DNA of 64,000 bases. Source: Acidobacteriaceae bacterium KBS 89 (GTDB lineage Bacteria > Acidobacteriota > Terriglobia > Terriglobales > Acidobacteriaceae). A model generated the notes under the pieces. That model worked only from the letters and a program-made list of their open reading frames with translations. It was not told the origin of the DNA and did not search any database. Below, piece by piece: positions 33,882-42,928 of this stretch; within the stretch, counting starts at the first letter, position 1; every line of letters begins with the position of its first letter. Position numbers and translations under genes: made by a program. The DNA lies in the NCBI GenBank assembly GCA_000381605.1, contig KB906759.1:310001-374000 (forward strand). Reading direction: 5' to 3'.

Positions 33882-34064
33882 CTACCGCGAACGTTGCCGT
33901 CCGAGTATGACGCGGAAGGCAAAAAATCCTAACAGGATCCACGTCAGCGATTGAAACTTGCCCGGCTCCATCGTCTGCCAGACTAAAACCGCCAGAACTC
34001 CCAGAACAGCCAGCGCAATCACCATTCTTCCGCTGCCTGCCGGGCTTAGATCCACAACACTCAC
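33882..34064 (-). CDS. Small membrane protein between tRNA genes
   Basis: A 60-residue frame starting with GTG (AAGG 11 bases upstream). It has two hydrophobic segments, GRMVIALAVLGVLAVLVW and TWILLGFFAFRVILG, separated by a short polar linker and ending in a basic RQRSR. It resembles a two-helix hairpin membrane protein. It lies between tRNA-Tyr and tRNA-Thr(GGU) on the same strand. The coding probability is supported by composition but not by homology I can name. Confidence 0.55.
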   Translation of the reverse strand: MSVVDLSPAGSGRMVIALAVLGVLAVLVWQTMEPGKFQSLTWILLGFFAFRVILGRQRSR

Positions 34065-34104
34065 CAGTTACTCAACCTTCAACAACCAGTCCTGCGAAAA
34101 CTAA

Positions 34105-34191
34105 TGGTGCACAGGGGAGGATTCGAACCTCCGTAGCGCATAACGCGGCAGATTTACAGTCTGCTGCCATTAACCACTCGGCCACCTGTGC
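34105..34191 (-). tRNA. trnY: tRNA-Tyr (anticodon GUA)
   Basis: Acceptor GCACAGG/CCTGTGC, long variable arm as expected for tRNA-Tyr, anticodon arm GCAGA-CTGTAAA-TCTGC, and discriminator A with encoded CCA (87 nt). Confidence 0.97.
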
Positions 34192-34367
34192 ACATCCTGC
34201 CTGAAAGTTCCAACACGCAGCACTCAACTCAACCCATCAAGCCCGTCGTCGATTCAAATGCGAATCGAGCGGGTACACCAACCTTGAAGGAATGACCGGA
34301 GGTCTGCAGAGCCAGAACGGTCGAGCAGTACAACCAAATCCATCTTTCATTTCGTGCTGCGGAAGAC

Positions 34368-34443
34368 TGGAGCTGGCGAAGGGACTTGAACCCCCGACCC
34401 TCTGATTACAAATCAGATGCTCTACCAGCTGAGCTACGCCAGC
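34368..34443 (-). tRNA. trnT: tRNA-Thr (anticodon UGU)
   Basis: Acceptor GCTGGCG/CGCCAGC, anticodon arm CTGAT-TTGTAAT-like loop with TGT anticodon, T loop GGGTTCAAGTCCC, discriminator T and encoded CCA. First gene of the tRNA-tuf unit. Confidence 0.97.
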
Positions 34444-34522
34444 CCACACAGCAATTTTGCCCTCTGTAAGCCCAGCCGCACGACCGCGCAGCAGTGCCCG
34501 CGCAGAGTGCGCCGCAGAGCTA

Positions 34523-34551
34523 ACTTTAGCATAGCAATGTCCCTCAAGCAA
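34523..34551 (-). promoter_or_regulatory. Predicted promoter of the tRNA-tuf unit
   Basis: Minus-strand TTGCTT and TAAAGT with 17 bases between them, about 80 bases before the first tRNA. A GC-rich discriminator (GCGGCGC) follows the -10 box, as expected for growth-rate controlled stable-RNA promoters. Confidence 0.5.
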
Positions 34552-34640
34552 TGGTGCTCGAACCGCTCACTGCAGCTTCGGGCGAATCGTCCAAAATCCC
34601 AGCTATGCTAGCCTATCCACGACTCAAACCGGCCCGCCCT

Positions 34641-35480
34641 ATGTCTCGTTGGAACACATTGCTGCACTCTCTGCTTTTCGTCCTTAGCGTCTCCCTCCTG
34701 CCCGCCGTGGCGGCTGCGCAACCGCAACATACGGTGGACTCCCCACAAGCAGTCGATGGCCCGCTGACAGCTAACAAAGCCCCGGCTATGGACAACGGGT
34801 CTGTCATGAAGATGGCCAAGGCCGGCCTGGGCGATGACCTCATCATCCAGACGATCAACACGCAGCCCGGCCAATACACGACCGACGCGGATGCACTTGT
34901 GGCACTCAAATCCGCGGGCGTCTCCGACCGGGTGATCACTGCGATGATCAACAAGAGCCGCCGGCAGATCACGAACGTACCCGAGAGGCCGATCGAGCTC
35001 TCGGACGTCAACGAGATCGGCGTTTACTACAAGGATCGCGCGGGAAAGTGGATCCCCATCGAACCGGAGATCGTCCACATTAAATCCGGCGGATTTTTCA
35101 AGTCGACCGCAACTCACGGCATCATCAAGCCAGACCATAATGGTCACCTTAACGGCCGCGAATCGAAGCTCGCACTTCAGGCCCCCATCGACATTTTGAT
35201 CTATGTCCCCGAGGGCGTGTCGGCAAACGAGTACGACTTCCTCCGTTTCCGGATTAACTCCGACAATCGCGAGTTTCGCGTCCTCACCGGCGGAGTCATC
35301 CACTCGACTGGCGGCGCCGAACGCGACGAGGTGCCCTTCAAGCCCGTAAAAACCGCTCCGCACACCTACCAGTTCACCGTCGACCAGGCGACAGGCGGCG
35401 GCGAATACGGCATCCTCCCGCCCGGCACCGGCAATGTGACCAACGGCGGCAAAATCTACACTTTCGCCATAGTTGAGTAG
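34641..35480 (+). CDS. Secreted hypothetical protein
   Basis: A 279-residue exported protein. The ATG at 34641 gives the signal peptide MSRWNTLLHSLLFVLSVSLLPAVAAAQ; in-frame ATGs upstream (34551, 34605) have no ribosome site. The first mature block, SVMKMAKAGLGDDLIIQTINTQPGQY.TDADALVALKSAGVSDRVITAMI, is a repeat-like helical motif frequent in acidobacterial secreted proteins. A beta-rich C-terminal part follows, ending PPGTGNVTNGGKIYTFAIVE. No enzymatic residues are evident; function unknown. Confidence 0.78.
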   Translation: MSRWNTLLHSLLFVLSVSLLPAVAAAQPQHTVDSPQAVDGPLTANKAPAMDNGSVMKMAKAGLGDDLIIQTINTQPGQYTTDADALVALKSAGVSDRVITAMINKSRRQITNVPERPIELSDVNEIGVYYKDRAGKWIPIEPEIVHIKSGGFFKSTATHGIIKPDHNGHLNGRESKLALQAPIDILIYVPEGVSANEYDFLRFRINSDNREFRVLTGGVIHSTGGAERDEVPFKPVKTAPHTYQFTVDQATGGGEYGILPPGTGNVTNGGKIYTFAIVE

Positions 35481-35595
35481 GTCCGAGAGCAAGGCGCGAT
35501 CTCGTGCAGGCCAGAAGATGGTCTATGCTTAACCTCGAAGACGTAGAATCCGCGCGGCTTCGCAACAACTATGCTGACACCTTGCCTGACCGGCC

Positions 35596-36606
35596 ATGTC
35601 CCTGATGCGTAAGCGCACCCGCTATTCGCTGTTGCTGATGTTGGCGCTGATGGCGGCGCTGGTGGTTGTGTTGGTGCTGCGAAAGGCCGCTCCGCCGGAG
35701 GCCGCGAGGCTGTTGCCAGAGTCAGACGCGATTGTCTACGCCAACCTGAAGCCACTTCGAGCGGCAACTCATTTCGATCGGACGCAGGTGGACCGCAGCC
35801 CGGACTATCAGCGCTTTATTGACGCTACCGGGATCGTGCCGGAGCGCGATCTTGACTGCGCTGCCTTCGCCTTGCATCGCATGGACGATCCGAACGGGCC
35901 GAACGGGCCGGTGGGTTACTCCGAGGTGTTTGAGGGCCGCTTTGATGGCGAACGCCTCGCACGATATCTTGCAACCATCGCAACTGCGAAGGAGAGCTAC
36001 TCCGGCCACGATATTTACACAATCGCAGTCGGCGACGGAAAGGTGGTACGGCCGTTTCGAATCGCGCAGCTCGGCTACGACACCATCGCCGCATCGAACA
36101 TGCCCACACCGGAGCAGATCCACTCCATCCTCGACCGGCACCGCGCTGCGGCGTCGCCGTTCTCGGGCTCGTCTCTGTTGTCGGCGTGGTATCGCGATGT
36201 GCCTGCGTTCTCGAGCGCGTGGGCGATCGGACACATCGGTCTTCCCTTCTCTGACCGCGGCTATATCAGCATCTTCGGATTGCAGCTTCCGCTGCCTGAG
36301 GACACGACCTTCGTCGCGAGCCTGCGTTATCTCGGCACACTGCATCTGCGCATTGAGCAGATCGCGCCAACCGAGGCCGACGCGGCCCATGCTACAGAGA
36401 CGCTGGCATCGCTCATAACTCTGGTGAAGTCGGTGACACAGACACAAGCGCAGATGCATCGGAATGCTCCCCCCGATGCAGGCGTTCATGACTTGATGGA
36501 GTCGACAAAGATTGAGCAGCATAAGGACCGGGCCGTAGTGACGGCGAACATTCCCCTTGAGTTGATCAGGAGGCTCGCGACGCCCACGCCCGAGGGACGA
36601 CCATGA
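35596..36606 (+). CDS. Membrane-anchored hypothetical protein
   Basis: A 336-residue protein with one N-terminal transmembrane anchor (RYSLLLMLALMAALVVVLVLR) and a large periplasmic domain (LLPESDAIVYANLKPLRAATHFD near residue 40, VASLRYLGTLHLRIEQIAPT near residue 235). The opening pattern 'lp.da.vyanl..lr' occurs in acidobacterial DUF3352-like exported proteins. Its stop overlaps the start of the histidine phosphatase gene by 4 bases (ATGA), so they are translated as a unit. Function unknown. Confidence 0.75.
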   Translation: MSLMRKRTRYSLLLMLALMAALVVVLVLRKAAPPEAARLLPESDAIVYANLKPLRAATHFDRTQVDRSPDYQRFIDATGIVPERDLDCAAFALHRMDDPNGPNGPVGYSEVFEGRFDGERLARYLATIATAKESYSGHDIYTIAVGDGKVVRPFRIAQLGYDTIAASNMPTPEQIHSILDRHRAAASPFSGSSLLSAWYRDVPAFSSAWAIGHIGLPFSDRGYISIFGLQLPLPEDTTFVASLRYLGTLHLRIEQIAPTEADAAHATETLASLITLVKSVTQTQAQMHRNAPPDAGVHDLMESTKIEQHKDRAVVTANIPLELIRRLATPTPEGRP

Positions 36607-37289
36607 CCGAAGGGGCATCGCAGGCAGCAGCCACAAAGGTCATTCTCGTTCGGCATGGCCAGAGTATGGCCAACGCCGGCGCCAAAACCGCGGACCATTT
36701 CACCAATCCACTGACTGATCTTGGCCGCATCCAGGCGCTGGACTTCGCGGAGCAGGTCGATTGCAAGCCGACGCTCATTGTCGTTTCGCCATTCCAGCGC
36801 GCACAGCAGACGGCCGAACCGCTTCGTCAGAGATTCCCCGATGTTCCGGTCAAGGAATGGCCGATCCATGAGTTCACTTTTCTCGAACCCTCGCGCCACA
36901 ACGGTACAAGCGAAGAAGATCGTCAGCCGTACGTGTCGGCTTACTGGGAGCGGCAAGACCATACGTTCCTCGCTGGACCGGGCGCTGAGTCGTTTACCCA
37001 GTTTCTCGACCGTGCGCGCGTAGCAATACGTCGGCTGGTAAACATGGACCCTGGCGGCTGCATCGTCGTCTTCACTCACGGATTTTTCATGCAGGCCTTT
37101 CGGCTGGCCCTGCTGTTTCCCAACGCGACCGATGCGGAGTTGATGTCGAACTTTCGACGCTTTCATTACGCCAACTTTATCCAGAATATCCAACCACTCG
37201 AATTCGAAGTCCGAAACGGTAAAATCAGCATCCTCGGACAACCGGCTTTAACGGGCTTCACACTTCAAGGAGAGATCTCTCATGCGTAG
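36603..37289 (+). CDS. Histidine phosphatase family protein
   Basis: A 228-residue phosphoglycerate-mutase-like phosphatase. The catalytic motif is VILVRHGQSMANAG (RHG at residues about 18-20). The supporting arginine appears in SPFQRAQQTAEPLRQRF, and the second histidine in CIVVFTHGFFMQAF. The family hydrolyses phosphate esters from sugars or metabolites; the substrate is unknown. It overlaps the preceding gene by 4 bases and the following sugar dehydrogenase by 8 bases, forming a three-gene operon. Confidence 0.88.
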   Translation: MTEGASQAAATKVILVRHGQSMANAGAKTADHFTNPLTDLGRIQALDFAEQVDCKPTLIVVSPFQRAQQTAEPLRQRFPDVPVKEWPIHEFTFLEPSRHNGTSEEDRQPYVSAYWERQDHTFLAGPGAESFTQFLDRARVAIRRLVNMDPGGCIVVFTHGFFMQAFRLALLFPNATDAELMSNFRRFHYANFIQNIQPLEFEVRNGKISILGQPALTGFTLQGEISHA

Positions 37290-38601
37290 ATTGACCACCT
37301 CTGCCGTTCGCGCCCTGGCGCTGACGTTTGCCGCTTCGGCCCTGCCCATTGCGCTCTCTGCCCAATCGAGCGAGGTCATCACCGGCCAGGCCGCGTTTAC
37401 CGACTACACGCAGGAGCACCCGGGTGTTCGTCGAAAGATCACTCTGGCGGACCTCCCCGCACCGAAGCCCGATGAGTCAGTCGATAACGGCCCGAGCGTT
37501 GTTCCGCGGCCCGAGGGCGCGTGGCCGATCGCGCCTAAAGGCTTCAAGGTGGAGATGTACGCTCAGGGCTTTCGGGAGCCGCGACTGATGCGCACTGCAC
37601 CAAACGGCGACATCTTTCTGGCCGACTCGCATGGTGACAAAATTATTGTTCTGCGCGGCGTTGGCCCTGACGGCAAGGCGCAGACGATCTCGACCTTCGC
37701 CGAGGGCCTCAACCTTCCCTTCGGCATCGCTTTCTACCCCAGCGGGCCGAACCCCAAGTGGGTCTACGTCGGAAATACCGACTCCGTTGTCCGCTTCCCG
37801 TACAAGTCCGGTGACCTTGTCGCGACGGGCAAGCCCGAAAAGATTGTTCCGCAGCTTCCCGGCTTCGCCCAGCTTCGCGGCGGCGGACACTGGACCCGCG
37901 ACATCGTCTTTAATCCGGACGGCACGAAGATGCTCGTCTCCGTCGGCTCTGCATCCAACGCAGACGATCCCGACACGCATCCCAACGAGTTTCATCGCGC
38001 GGACGTGCTTCAGTTCACTCCAGAGGGCAAATTTGTGAAGGTATACGCCAGCGGCATTCGCAACTGTGTCGGCGAGGCGATCAATCCAACGACCGGTCAG
38101 CTATGGTGCTCCACCAACGAGCGCGACCGTCTGGGCGACAATCTTGTCCCCGACTACATCACCAGCGTGAAGGAAGACGGCTTCTACGGTTGGCCGTGGT
38201 ACTACATGGGCGGCCATCAGGATCCACGCCTGATGGGGACGCACCCTGAGCTGAAGGACAAGGTCATCACGCCGGACGTTATTCTGCAACCGCACTTTGC
38301 TTCGCTCGAGATGCTTTTCTACACCGGCAAGCAGTTCCCCGCCGAATACACCGGCGACGCCTTCGCCGCCGAACATGGCTCGTGGAACCGCGCTCATCGT
38401 GCCGGATATGAGGTTATCCGAGTCCCGATGCGGGACGGCCACGCCACAGGAGAGTATGAAGACTTCCTCACTGGCTTCGTCACCCCGGACGGCAAGGTGT
38501 GGGGCCGGCCTGTCGGCGTTACTCTGGGCCAGGACGGGTCGTTGTTCGTCTCCGATGACGGTACCAAGACGGTCTGGCACGTCATCTACACCGGCAAGTA
38601 A
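37282..38601 (+). CDS. PQQ-dependent sugar (sorbosone-type) dehydrogenase
   Basis: A 439-residue exported six-bladed beta-propeller. The signal peptide ends IALSAQ. The propeller reads FKVEMYAQGFREPRLMRTAPNGDIFLADSHGDKIIVL, LPFGIAFYPSG, HWTRDIVFNPDGTKMLVSVGSASN (the conserved strand with the catalytic histidine position), YASGIRNCVGEAINPTTG and GSWNRAHRAGYEVIRV. The family oxidises aldoses or sorbosone in the periplasm with pyrroloquinoline quinone. The host's ability to make PQQ cannot be judged here. It is the last gene of the operon and has a strong terminator. Confidence 0.88.
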   Translation: MRRLTTSAVRALALTFAASALPIALSAQSSEVITGQAAFTDYTQEHPGVRRKITLADLPAPKPDESVDNGPSVVPRPEGAWPIAPKGFKVEMYAQGFREPRLMRTAPNGDIFLADSHGDKIIVLRGVGPDGKAQTISTFAEGLNLPFGIAFYPSGPNPKWVYVGNTDSVVRFPYKSGDLVATGKPEKIVPQLPGFAQLRGGGHWTRDIVFNPDGTKMLVSVGSASNADDPDTHPNEFHRADVLQFTPEGKFVKVYASGIRNCVGEAINPTTGQLWCSTNERDRLGDNLVPDYITSVKEDGFYGWPWYYMGGHQDPRLMGTHPELKDKVITPDVILQPHFASLEMLFYTGKQFPAEYTGDAFAAEHGSWNRAHRAGYEVIRVPMRDGHATGEYEDFLTGFVTPDGKVWGRPVGVTLGQDGSLFVSDDGTKTVWHVIYTGK

Positions 38602-38615
38602 GTGAGCGACACAAG

Positions 38616-38650
38616 AAGAGCGGCCGATACTCTCGGCCGCTCTTTGTTTT
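38616..38650 (+). terminator. Rho-independent terminator
   Basis: 12-bp inverted repeat AAGAGCGGCCGA / TCGGCCGCTCTT with a 5-base loop, followed by TGTTTTT. Confidence 0.92.
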
Positions 38651-38673
38651 TGCGTGATCTTCGAGCGTGGAAT

Positions 38674-40122
38674 TTAAATTGCCGGTCCCAACGCGTAGCC
38701 CAGCGACGAGCCCGCAGAGTGAGCTGTAGTGGCGACCATCGCGTTGCGCCCACCAGAAACCCGCGAGACCAAAGCATCAAAGCAATCTCCGTCGAGCTGG
38801 TGTGGGACAACCTTCGCAATAATCGAGAGCGTATCTTCGAGGTTGATTCCTGCGCGGTACGGACGATCTTCGGACAGGGCTCCAAAGACATCGGCTACGG
38901 CGATGATGCGGGATTCGAGAGAGAGATCGCGCGCCGTAAGCCGGTCTGGGTATCCCGAGCCATCGAGTTTTTCGTGATGCTCCCCGGCGATAATGGCCAT
39001 CTCACGGAAGGAGCGCACCCGCTCCAGGATCAGGCGAGTCGTCCTGGGATGCTGGCGGACTGCATCCCACTCACTGGCGCTCAGGACCGCTCTTTTATCG
39101 AGGATGGTGTTGGAGACGCTGAGCTTTCCAATGTCATGCAGCAGAGCGGCGCGGCGAACCAGTTGAATTCTGTCGGAAGGGAGACCCATCGTCTGGGCGA
39201 TGCCGAACGCGGCGTCTGCCACGCCGATGGAGTGGCGGAAGGTGAAGTGCGACTTGGCATCAACGACGTCGGCGAAGGCCTCACATATCTGATCGATCTG
39301 GCCTGCCTCTAACGTGTAGCTTGTGCCCGCGTCGAGATCGAGGACCGCCTGTCGCGTGTCCTGCTCGGAGTCGCTGGGGGAGCAGTTTGCCCAAAGTCTG
39401 CCGGCACGGTGCAGTGAGACTGCGAGTCGGACGAGCTGTGGATCGAACCACGTACCACTGCGTTCTTCCAACGTGTCGATTGCGTTCTGCGTGCCGCGTC
39501 CGGCGGAGAAGATGTCGAGATGTTGCGCGATGGCGCAGATTCGCGACAGCAGCGGGATCTGTTCCCCACGAATGCTGTCCGGATAGCCGCTGCCGTCCCA
39601 ATGCTCATCGAGGCTGCGCACGGCCTCGGCAGCGAACTCGCCCATGCCTAGCTTGGAGACGATACTGGCGCCGCGATCGCAGCGAAGACCGATCATCTCC
39701 TGGTTGCTCTTGTGCTCCGCAAGGCCGATATGAAGGATCCTGGCAACCTTCGCCGCAGCACCTGCTCTGGGAAGAACATTCTGCCAGAGTAGTTTCAGGG
39801 TCGAAAGGTCCGGCTTGTGCGGCACGCCAGCTTGGATAGCGCGGCCCTCGCCGCCAACGATCTCGCACATGCGGCTGGAATTGCTGCTGCAGCCGATGTC
39901 TTTGAGCAGGAGCGCAAAGTAGAGTCCGCTGGTCTGGTCCGCCGGAAGTTTTGCTTCGGCGGCGATTCGCATTCCCAGCAGACAGCTGCGCAGGGCGTGC
40001 CCGTGAACCGCCCCTTCAGTAAGATCCAGCGCGTAGGAGAGTGCGGAGATGATCTCTGACAACGAGATGGAGCCCTCGACGTCGTTTGCGTCGCGTCGAA
40101 AAGAGGCTGAAGTTTGGACCAT
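38674..40122 (-). CDS. Tandem HD-GYP domain protein, first copy degenerate
   Basis: A 482-residue signalling protein with two HD-GYP modules. The C-terminal one is canonical: LLHDIGKLS (H329, D330), EHHEKLDGSGYPDRL (HH 382-383, GYP 390-392), ADVFGALSEDRPYR. The N-terminal one keeps HWDGSGYPDS but reads LLLKDIGC in the HD position (K74-D75), so its metal site lost a histidine. HD-GYP proteins hydrolyse cyclic di-GMP. The N-terminal half is probably regulatory. No receiver or sensor domain is attached. Confidence 0.85.
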   Translation of the reverse strand: MVQTSASFRRDANDVEGSISLSEIISALSYALDLTEGAVHGHALRSCLLGMRIAAEAKLPADQTSGLYFALLLKDIGCSSNSSRMCEIVGGEGRAIQAGVPHKPDLSTLKLLWQNVLPRAGAAAKVARILHIGLAEHKSNQEMIGLRCDRGASIVSKLGMGEFAAEAVRSLDEHWDGSGYPDSIRGEQIPLLSRICAIAQHLDIFSAGRGTQNAIDTLEERSGTWFDPQLVRLAVSLHRAGRLWANCSPSDSEQDTRQAVLDLDAGTSYTLEAGQIDQICEAFADVVDAKSHFTFRHSIGVADAAFGIAQTMGLPSDRIQLVRRAALLHDIGKLSVSNTILDKRAVLSASEWDAVRQHPRTTRLILERVRSFREMAIIAGEHHEKLDGSGYPDRLTARDLSLESRIIAVADVFGALSEDRPYRAGINLEDTLSIIAKVVPHQLDGDCFDALVSRVSGGRNAMVATTAHSAGSSLGYALGPAI

Positions 40123-40341
40123 GAATATCTCCTACCCATTCCTGATGCCTGAGACGCGGGAAGGGCGTCATCAACTCAGCGTTCCTGCGCCTACTCCACG
40201 GTGACTATATCGGCCACCCGGACCGCTGGAAATGACTAGAAAGATGCACTAAAGTAATGGAAAATCTTTGTTTTGAATGGGTTCGGGAAGGGCTTAGGGC
40301 ATCCAGTTGCCCTCGAAATCTAATACCTTCACATGTCAACA

Positions 40342-40374
40342 CAAAAAGAAAGGGCCGGCTTGTCCGCCGGCCCT
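40342..40374 (-). terminator. Terminator of the M23 peptidase gene
   Basis: Inverted repeat AGGGCCGGC / GCCGGCCCT with a plus-strand A run (AAAAAGAA) beyond it, which is a T run in the minus direction. Confidence 0.88.
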
Positions 40375-40396
40375 GCCATAGGTCTTGAAAAAGCTA

Positions 40397-41416
40397 TTAG
40401 CCCTTGGGTACTTCGCTGCCGAGGTCAGCCAGCGTCGTCCTCAGATACTTGTGTGGATTGACCGGCGTATTGCGGATGCGAACCTCGTAGTGCAGGTGAG
40501 AGCCTGTAGTGCGCCCGCTGTGCCCTACGTAGCCGATGACCTGCCCTCGAGCCACAGCCTGACCTGCGATGACAGCAAAGCCGGACATATGCCCGTAGAC
40601 AGTTTCGACGCCGTGGCCATGGTCGACAACGACCTCGCGGCCGTAGCCGTGGGACATCTCAGCCGTTATTACCGTACCGTCGCCGGTAGCACGGATGGGA
40701 ACGCCGTTGGCAGCGGAGATGTCGATACCTGTGTGGAACTCGCCTTCGCCGTTACCCAGCACCGGGTCTTCACGTTGGCCGAAGCTGCTGGTGATTGGTC
40801 CCATGATCGGCCACAGCGTAGGCACAAATGCCGCAATCTCCGCGCTGCCAAAACCGCGCCCGAAGAGATTCGTCGCGGAGTAGCCCGGGGCCCCAAGATT
40901 TGACATAGGCCGTGTTATCGCGCCATTCATTGCAGATTTGCGGAGAGCGTTGAAGGCGTCGATCGACTTGTAGTAGGTATCGTCTGAAAGATCAGTGGAG
41001 CCAACCAGGGGCGCAGTTGCGATCGAGTCAGCCACACCGGCGGATTTGCCGCGGCTGTTGTTAGTGAGCTTGCCCATCGGTACCGCCAATTTGCTCGCGG
41101 TAAGACCGTACAGCGCAGAAACTTCACTGGCCAACGATCCCAGCGAAGCCGCCTCGATGTCCTTCTCATGCGCGGCCTTCTCAAGGTGCGCGTAGTCCTT
41201 TTGCAGCGAGTTGTGGTCTTGGCGTAGCTGGTTGAAACGGGCCGTCTTGATCAGCATTCGCGAGTAGGAGCCAGCCAGGCCGGTGATAGTGAACATGCCG
41301 ATGGCTGCAGCGGCTACGAAAACATATGCATAGTGAAGGGGGACCGGAACCTTATTCAGGTTGCCGTCTTCGTCGCGGCTGACGAACATGATGTAATAAC
41401 GCTTTTTTAGCTTCAA
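40397..41416 (-). CDS. M23-family metallopeptidase, membrane anchored
   Basis: A 339-residue cell-wall hydrolase (LytM/lysostaphin type). A TTG start is proposed because the translated MKLKKRYYIMFVSRDEDGN opening is typical for acidobacterial M23 proteins; an internal ATG at 41389 is the alternative. A single transmembrane segment (YVFVAAAAIGMFTITGLAG) is followed by a coiled-coil stretch (LRQDHNSLQKDYAHLEKAAHEKD), then the peptidase core: FHTGIDISAANG (H and D ligands), VVVDHGHGVETVYGHMSG, and GRTTGSHLHYEVR (HLH). It probably cleaves peptidoglycan cross-links, or acts as an EnvC-like regulator. Confidence 0.88.
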   Translation of the reverse strand: MKLKKRYYIMFVSRDEDGNLNKVPVPLHYAYVFVAAAAIGMFTITGLAGSYSRMLIKTARFNQLRQDHNSLQKDYAHLEKAAHEKDIEAASLGSLASEVSALYGLTASKLAVPMGKLTNNSRGKSAGVADSIATAPLVGSTDLSDDTYYKSIDAFNALRKSAMNGAITRPMSNLGAPGYSATNLFGRGFGSAEIAAFVPTLWPIMGPITSSFGQREDPVLGNGEGEFHTGIDISAANGVPIRATGDGTVITAEMSHGYGREVVVDHGHGVETVYGHMSGFAVIAGQAVARGQVIGYVGHSGRTTGSHLHYEVRIRNTPVNPHKYLRTTLADLGSEVPKG

Positions 41417-41649
41417 GCAGTAACCCTGGCCCAGATTTTGACCGCGAAGCAAAACCGCGGCTCGGAGAGTTCTGCAATTGCTGAAATCATCTAAGGCAAA
41501 TGAAGTTCACCAATCGGTATTCCAGAGTTGCAATTCTCTCTTGAGCTTCCTTTGTGAGGGTAACAAACTGGGTACCCTCGTGCAACCAGCGTGTCACCAA
41601 TGGGTCACCGTGTAACTCCCACGAAAGTGCCAGCCGGTACCCACCATTT

Positions 41650-42723
41650 ATGCTTCTCCATAAGATGCCGAAACCGCTCAGAGCGTTAGGAGAGTTGGGC
41701 CTGATCGAGCAGATTCGCCGCGATTTTTCCGCTGGCAGCAAGGCGATCACGCTTGGAATCGGCGACGATTGCGCCATTCTGCGCCCCCCTGCGGGATGTG
41801 AAGTGCTTGTCACTACCGACTTTACGTTGGAGGGCCGACACTTCCGTCGCGACCTCCACCCTCCCGAGGCCGTCGGCCATCGCTGCCTGGCCCGTGGACT
41901 CAGCGACGTTGCGGCAATGGGCGCAACGCCTCTTGCCGCCTTCCTCTCCCTGGCGCTGCCGGGAAGCATGCTCGCAGAATCGGCAGGCCGCGCCTGGATC
42001 GAACGCTTCTTCAGCGGATTCCGCGCCTTGGCGGATATGCACCGGGTACCGCTTGCAGGAGGCGACACCTCGGAATCCCCGGGAGGGAAAAATGGTGTCG
42101 TCCTCGCGGACATCGTGTTGATTGGTACCGCCCCCAAGGGTGAAGCGCTACGGCGCTCGGGCGGGGGCGTCGGCGACGCGCTGTATGTGACGGGAGAGCT
42201 TGGCGGCGCGGCGGCAGAGTTGTCGGCCATGTTGCGACGACAGAGGCGCATCCTCCACGTGCCGACGACGGAAGGCCACCCTCATCTGTTTCCCGAGCCA
42301 CGCCTCGATGTAGGCGAGTCGTTACTACGGCGGGAGTTGGCGAACGCGTGTATCGACCTGAGCGACGGCCTCTCGACCGACCTGGCTCACCTCTGCCGCG
42401 CCTCCGGCGTGTGCGCGGAGATTGAGCAGACGTCGTTGCCGATCCATCCGCTCGCTCTCAAACTTGGACCCAAGGCTGCGCTGCAAGCCGCGCTGCATGG
42501 TGGCGAAGACTATGAGTTGTTGTTTGCAGCGCCAGCCTCCATCCTGATGCCGACTTCGCTCGCAGGGGTGTCGATCACGAGGATCGGAAGCCTCAAGAAG
42601 CGGCGCTCCGGGGGTCCATTGATGACGATGCTGGCACCCGACGGCAGCCATCCAGAATTGGTCGCGGGCGGGTGGGAGCATTTCTCAGGGCCCGCGAAGC
42701 GCCGCAGGAAAAGGGCGCGCTGA
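41650..42723 (+). CDS. thiL: Thiamine-monophosphate kinase
   Basis: A 357-residue enzyme that phosphorylates thiamine monophosphate to the coenzyme thiamine diphosphate. The ATG at 41650 (MLLHKMPKPLRALGELGLIEQI) opens directly on the conserved start; an ATG at 41665 is also possible. Signature segments are GIGDDCA, VTTDFTLEGRHFRRDLHP, GLSDVAAMGATPLAAFLSLALPG, HRVPLAGGDTSESPG, CIDLSDGLSTDL and HGGEDYELLFA. These form the ATP and metal binding sites of the PurM/ThiL fold. The Lys/Arg-rich C-terminus is not unusual. It is followed 52 bases later by a short truncated reading frame. Confidence 0.93.
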   Translation: MLLHKMPKPLRALGELGLIEQIRRDFSAGSKAITLGIGDDCAILRPPAGCEVLVTTDFTLEGRHFRRDLHPPEAVGHRCLARGLSDVAAMGATPLAAFLSLALPGSMLAESAGRAWIERFFSGFRALADMHRVPLAGGDTSESPGGKNGVVLADIVLIGTAPKGEALRRSGGGVGDALYVTGELGGAAAELSAMLRRQRRILHVPTTEGHPHLFPEPRLDVGESLLRRELANACIDLSDGLSTDLAHLCRASGVCAEIEQTSLPIHPLALKLGPKAALQAALHGGEDYELLFAAPASILMPTSLAGVSITRIGSLKKRRSGGPLMTMLAPDGSHPELVAGGWEHFSGPAKRRRKRAR

Positions 42724-42775
42724 ACACTGCTACCATCAATCGGTTCGACCTCTGAAATAGGCTTTTGAAATCCAT

Positions 42776-42928
42776 ATGCGCGACGCAACAAAAATCATTC
42801 GCTCTATTCTGGCGCTCCCCGCTCCCCGCGATCCGATGCTCTCCAGTCCTGTACTCACTGCGGCTTACTACATATTGGGCGACGCTTCGGACGCGTCCAA
42901 CACCTATGCGCTGGACGCCGCTCGATGA
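42776..42928 (+). pseudogene. N-terminal remnant of a Cys/Met-metabolism PLP enzyme
   Basis: A 50-codon frame starting MRDATKIIRSILALPAPRDP and continuing with LSSPVLTAAYYILGDASDA. This matches by eye the distinctive opening of the cystathionine gamma-synthase/lyase-like PLP proteins ('DATk.iRa.L.p...g.p.lpgPvfaapyhl.GDp..a...Y'). The sequence stops right after that segment, and none of the PLP-binding core follows. The TGA overlaps the ATG of the next gene as ATGA, so the remnant may still be translated and couple translation. A short independent gene is the alternative. Confidence 0.5.
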
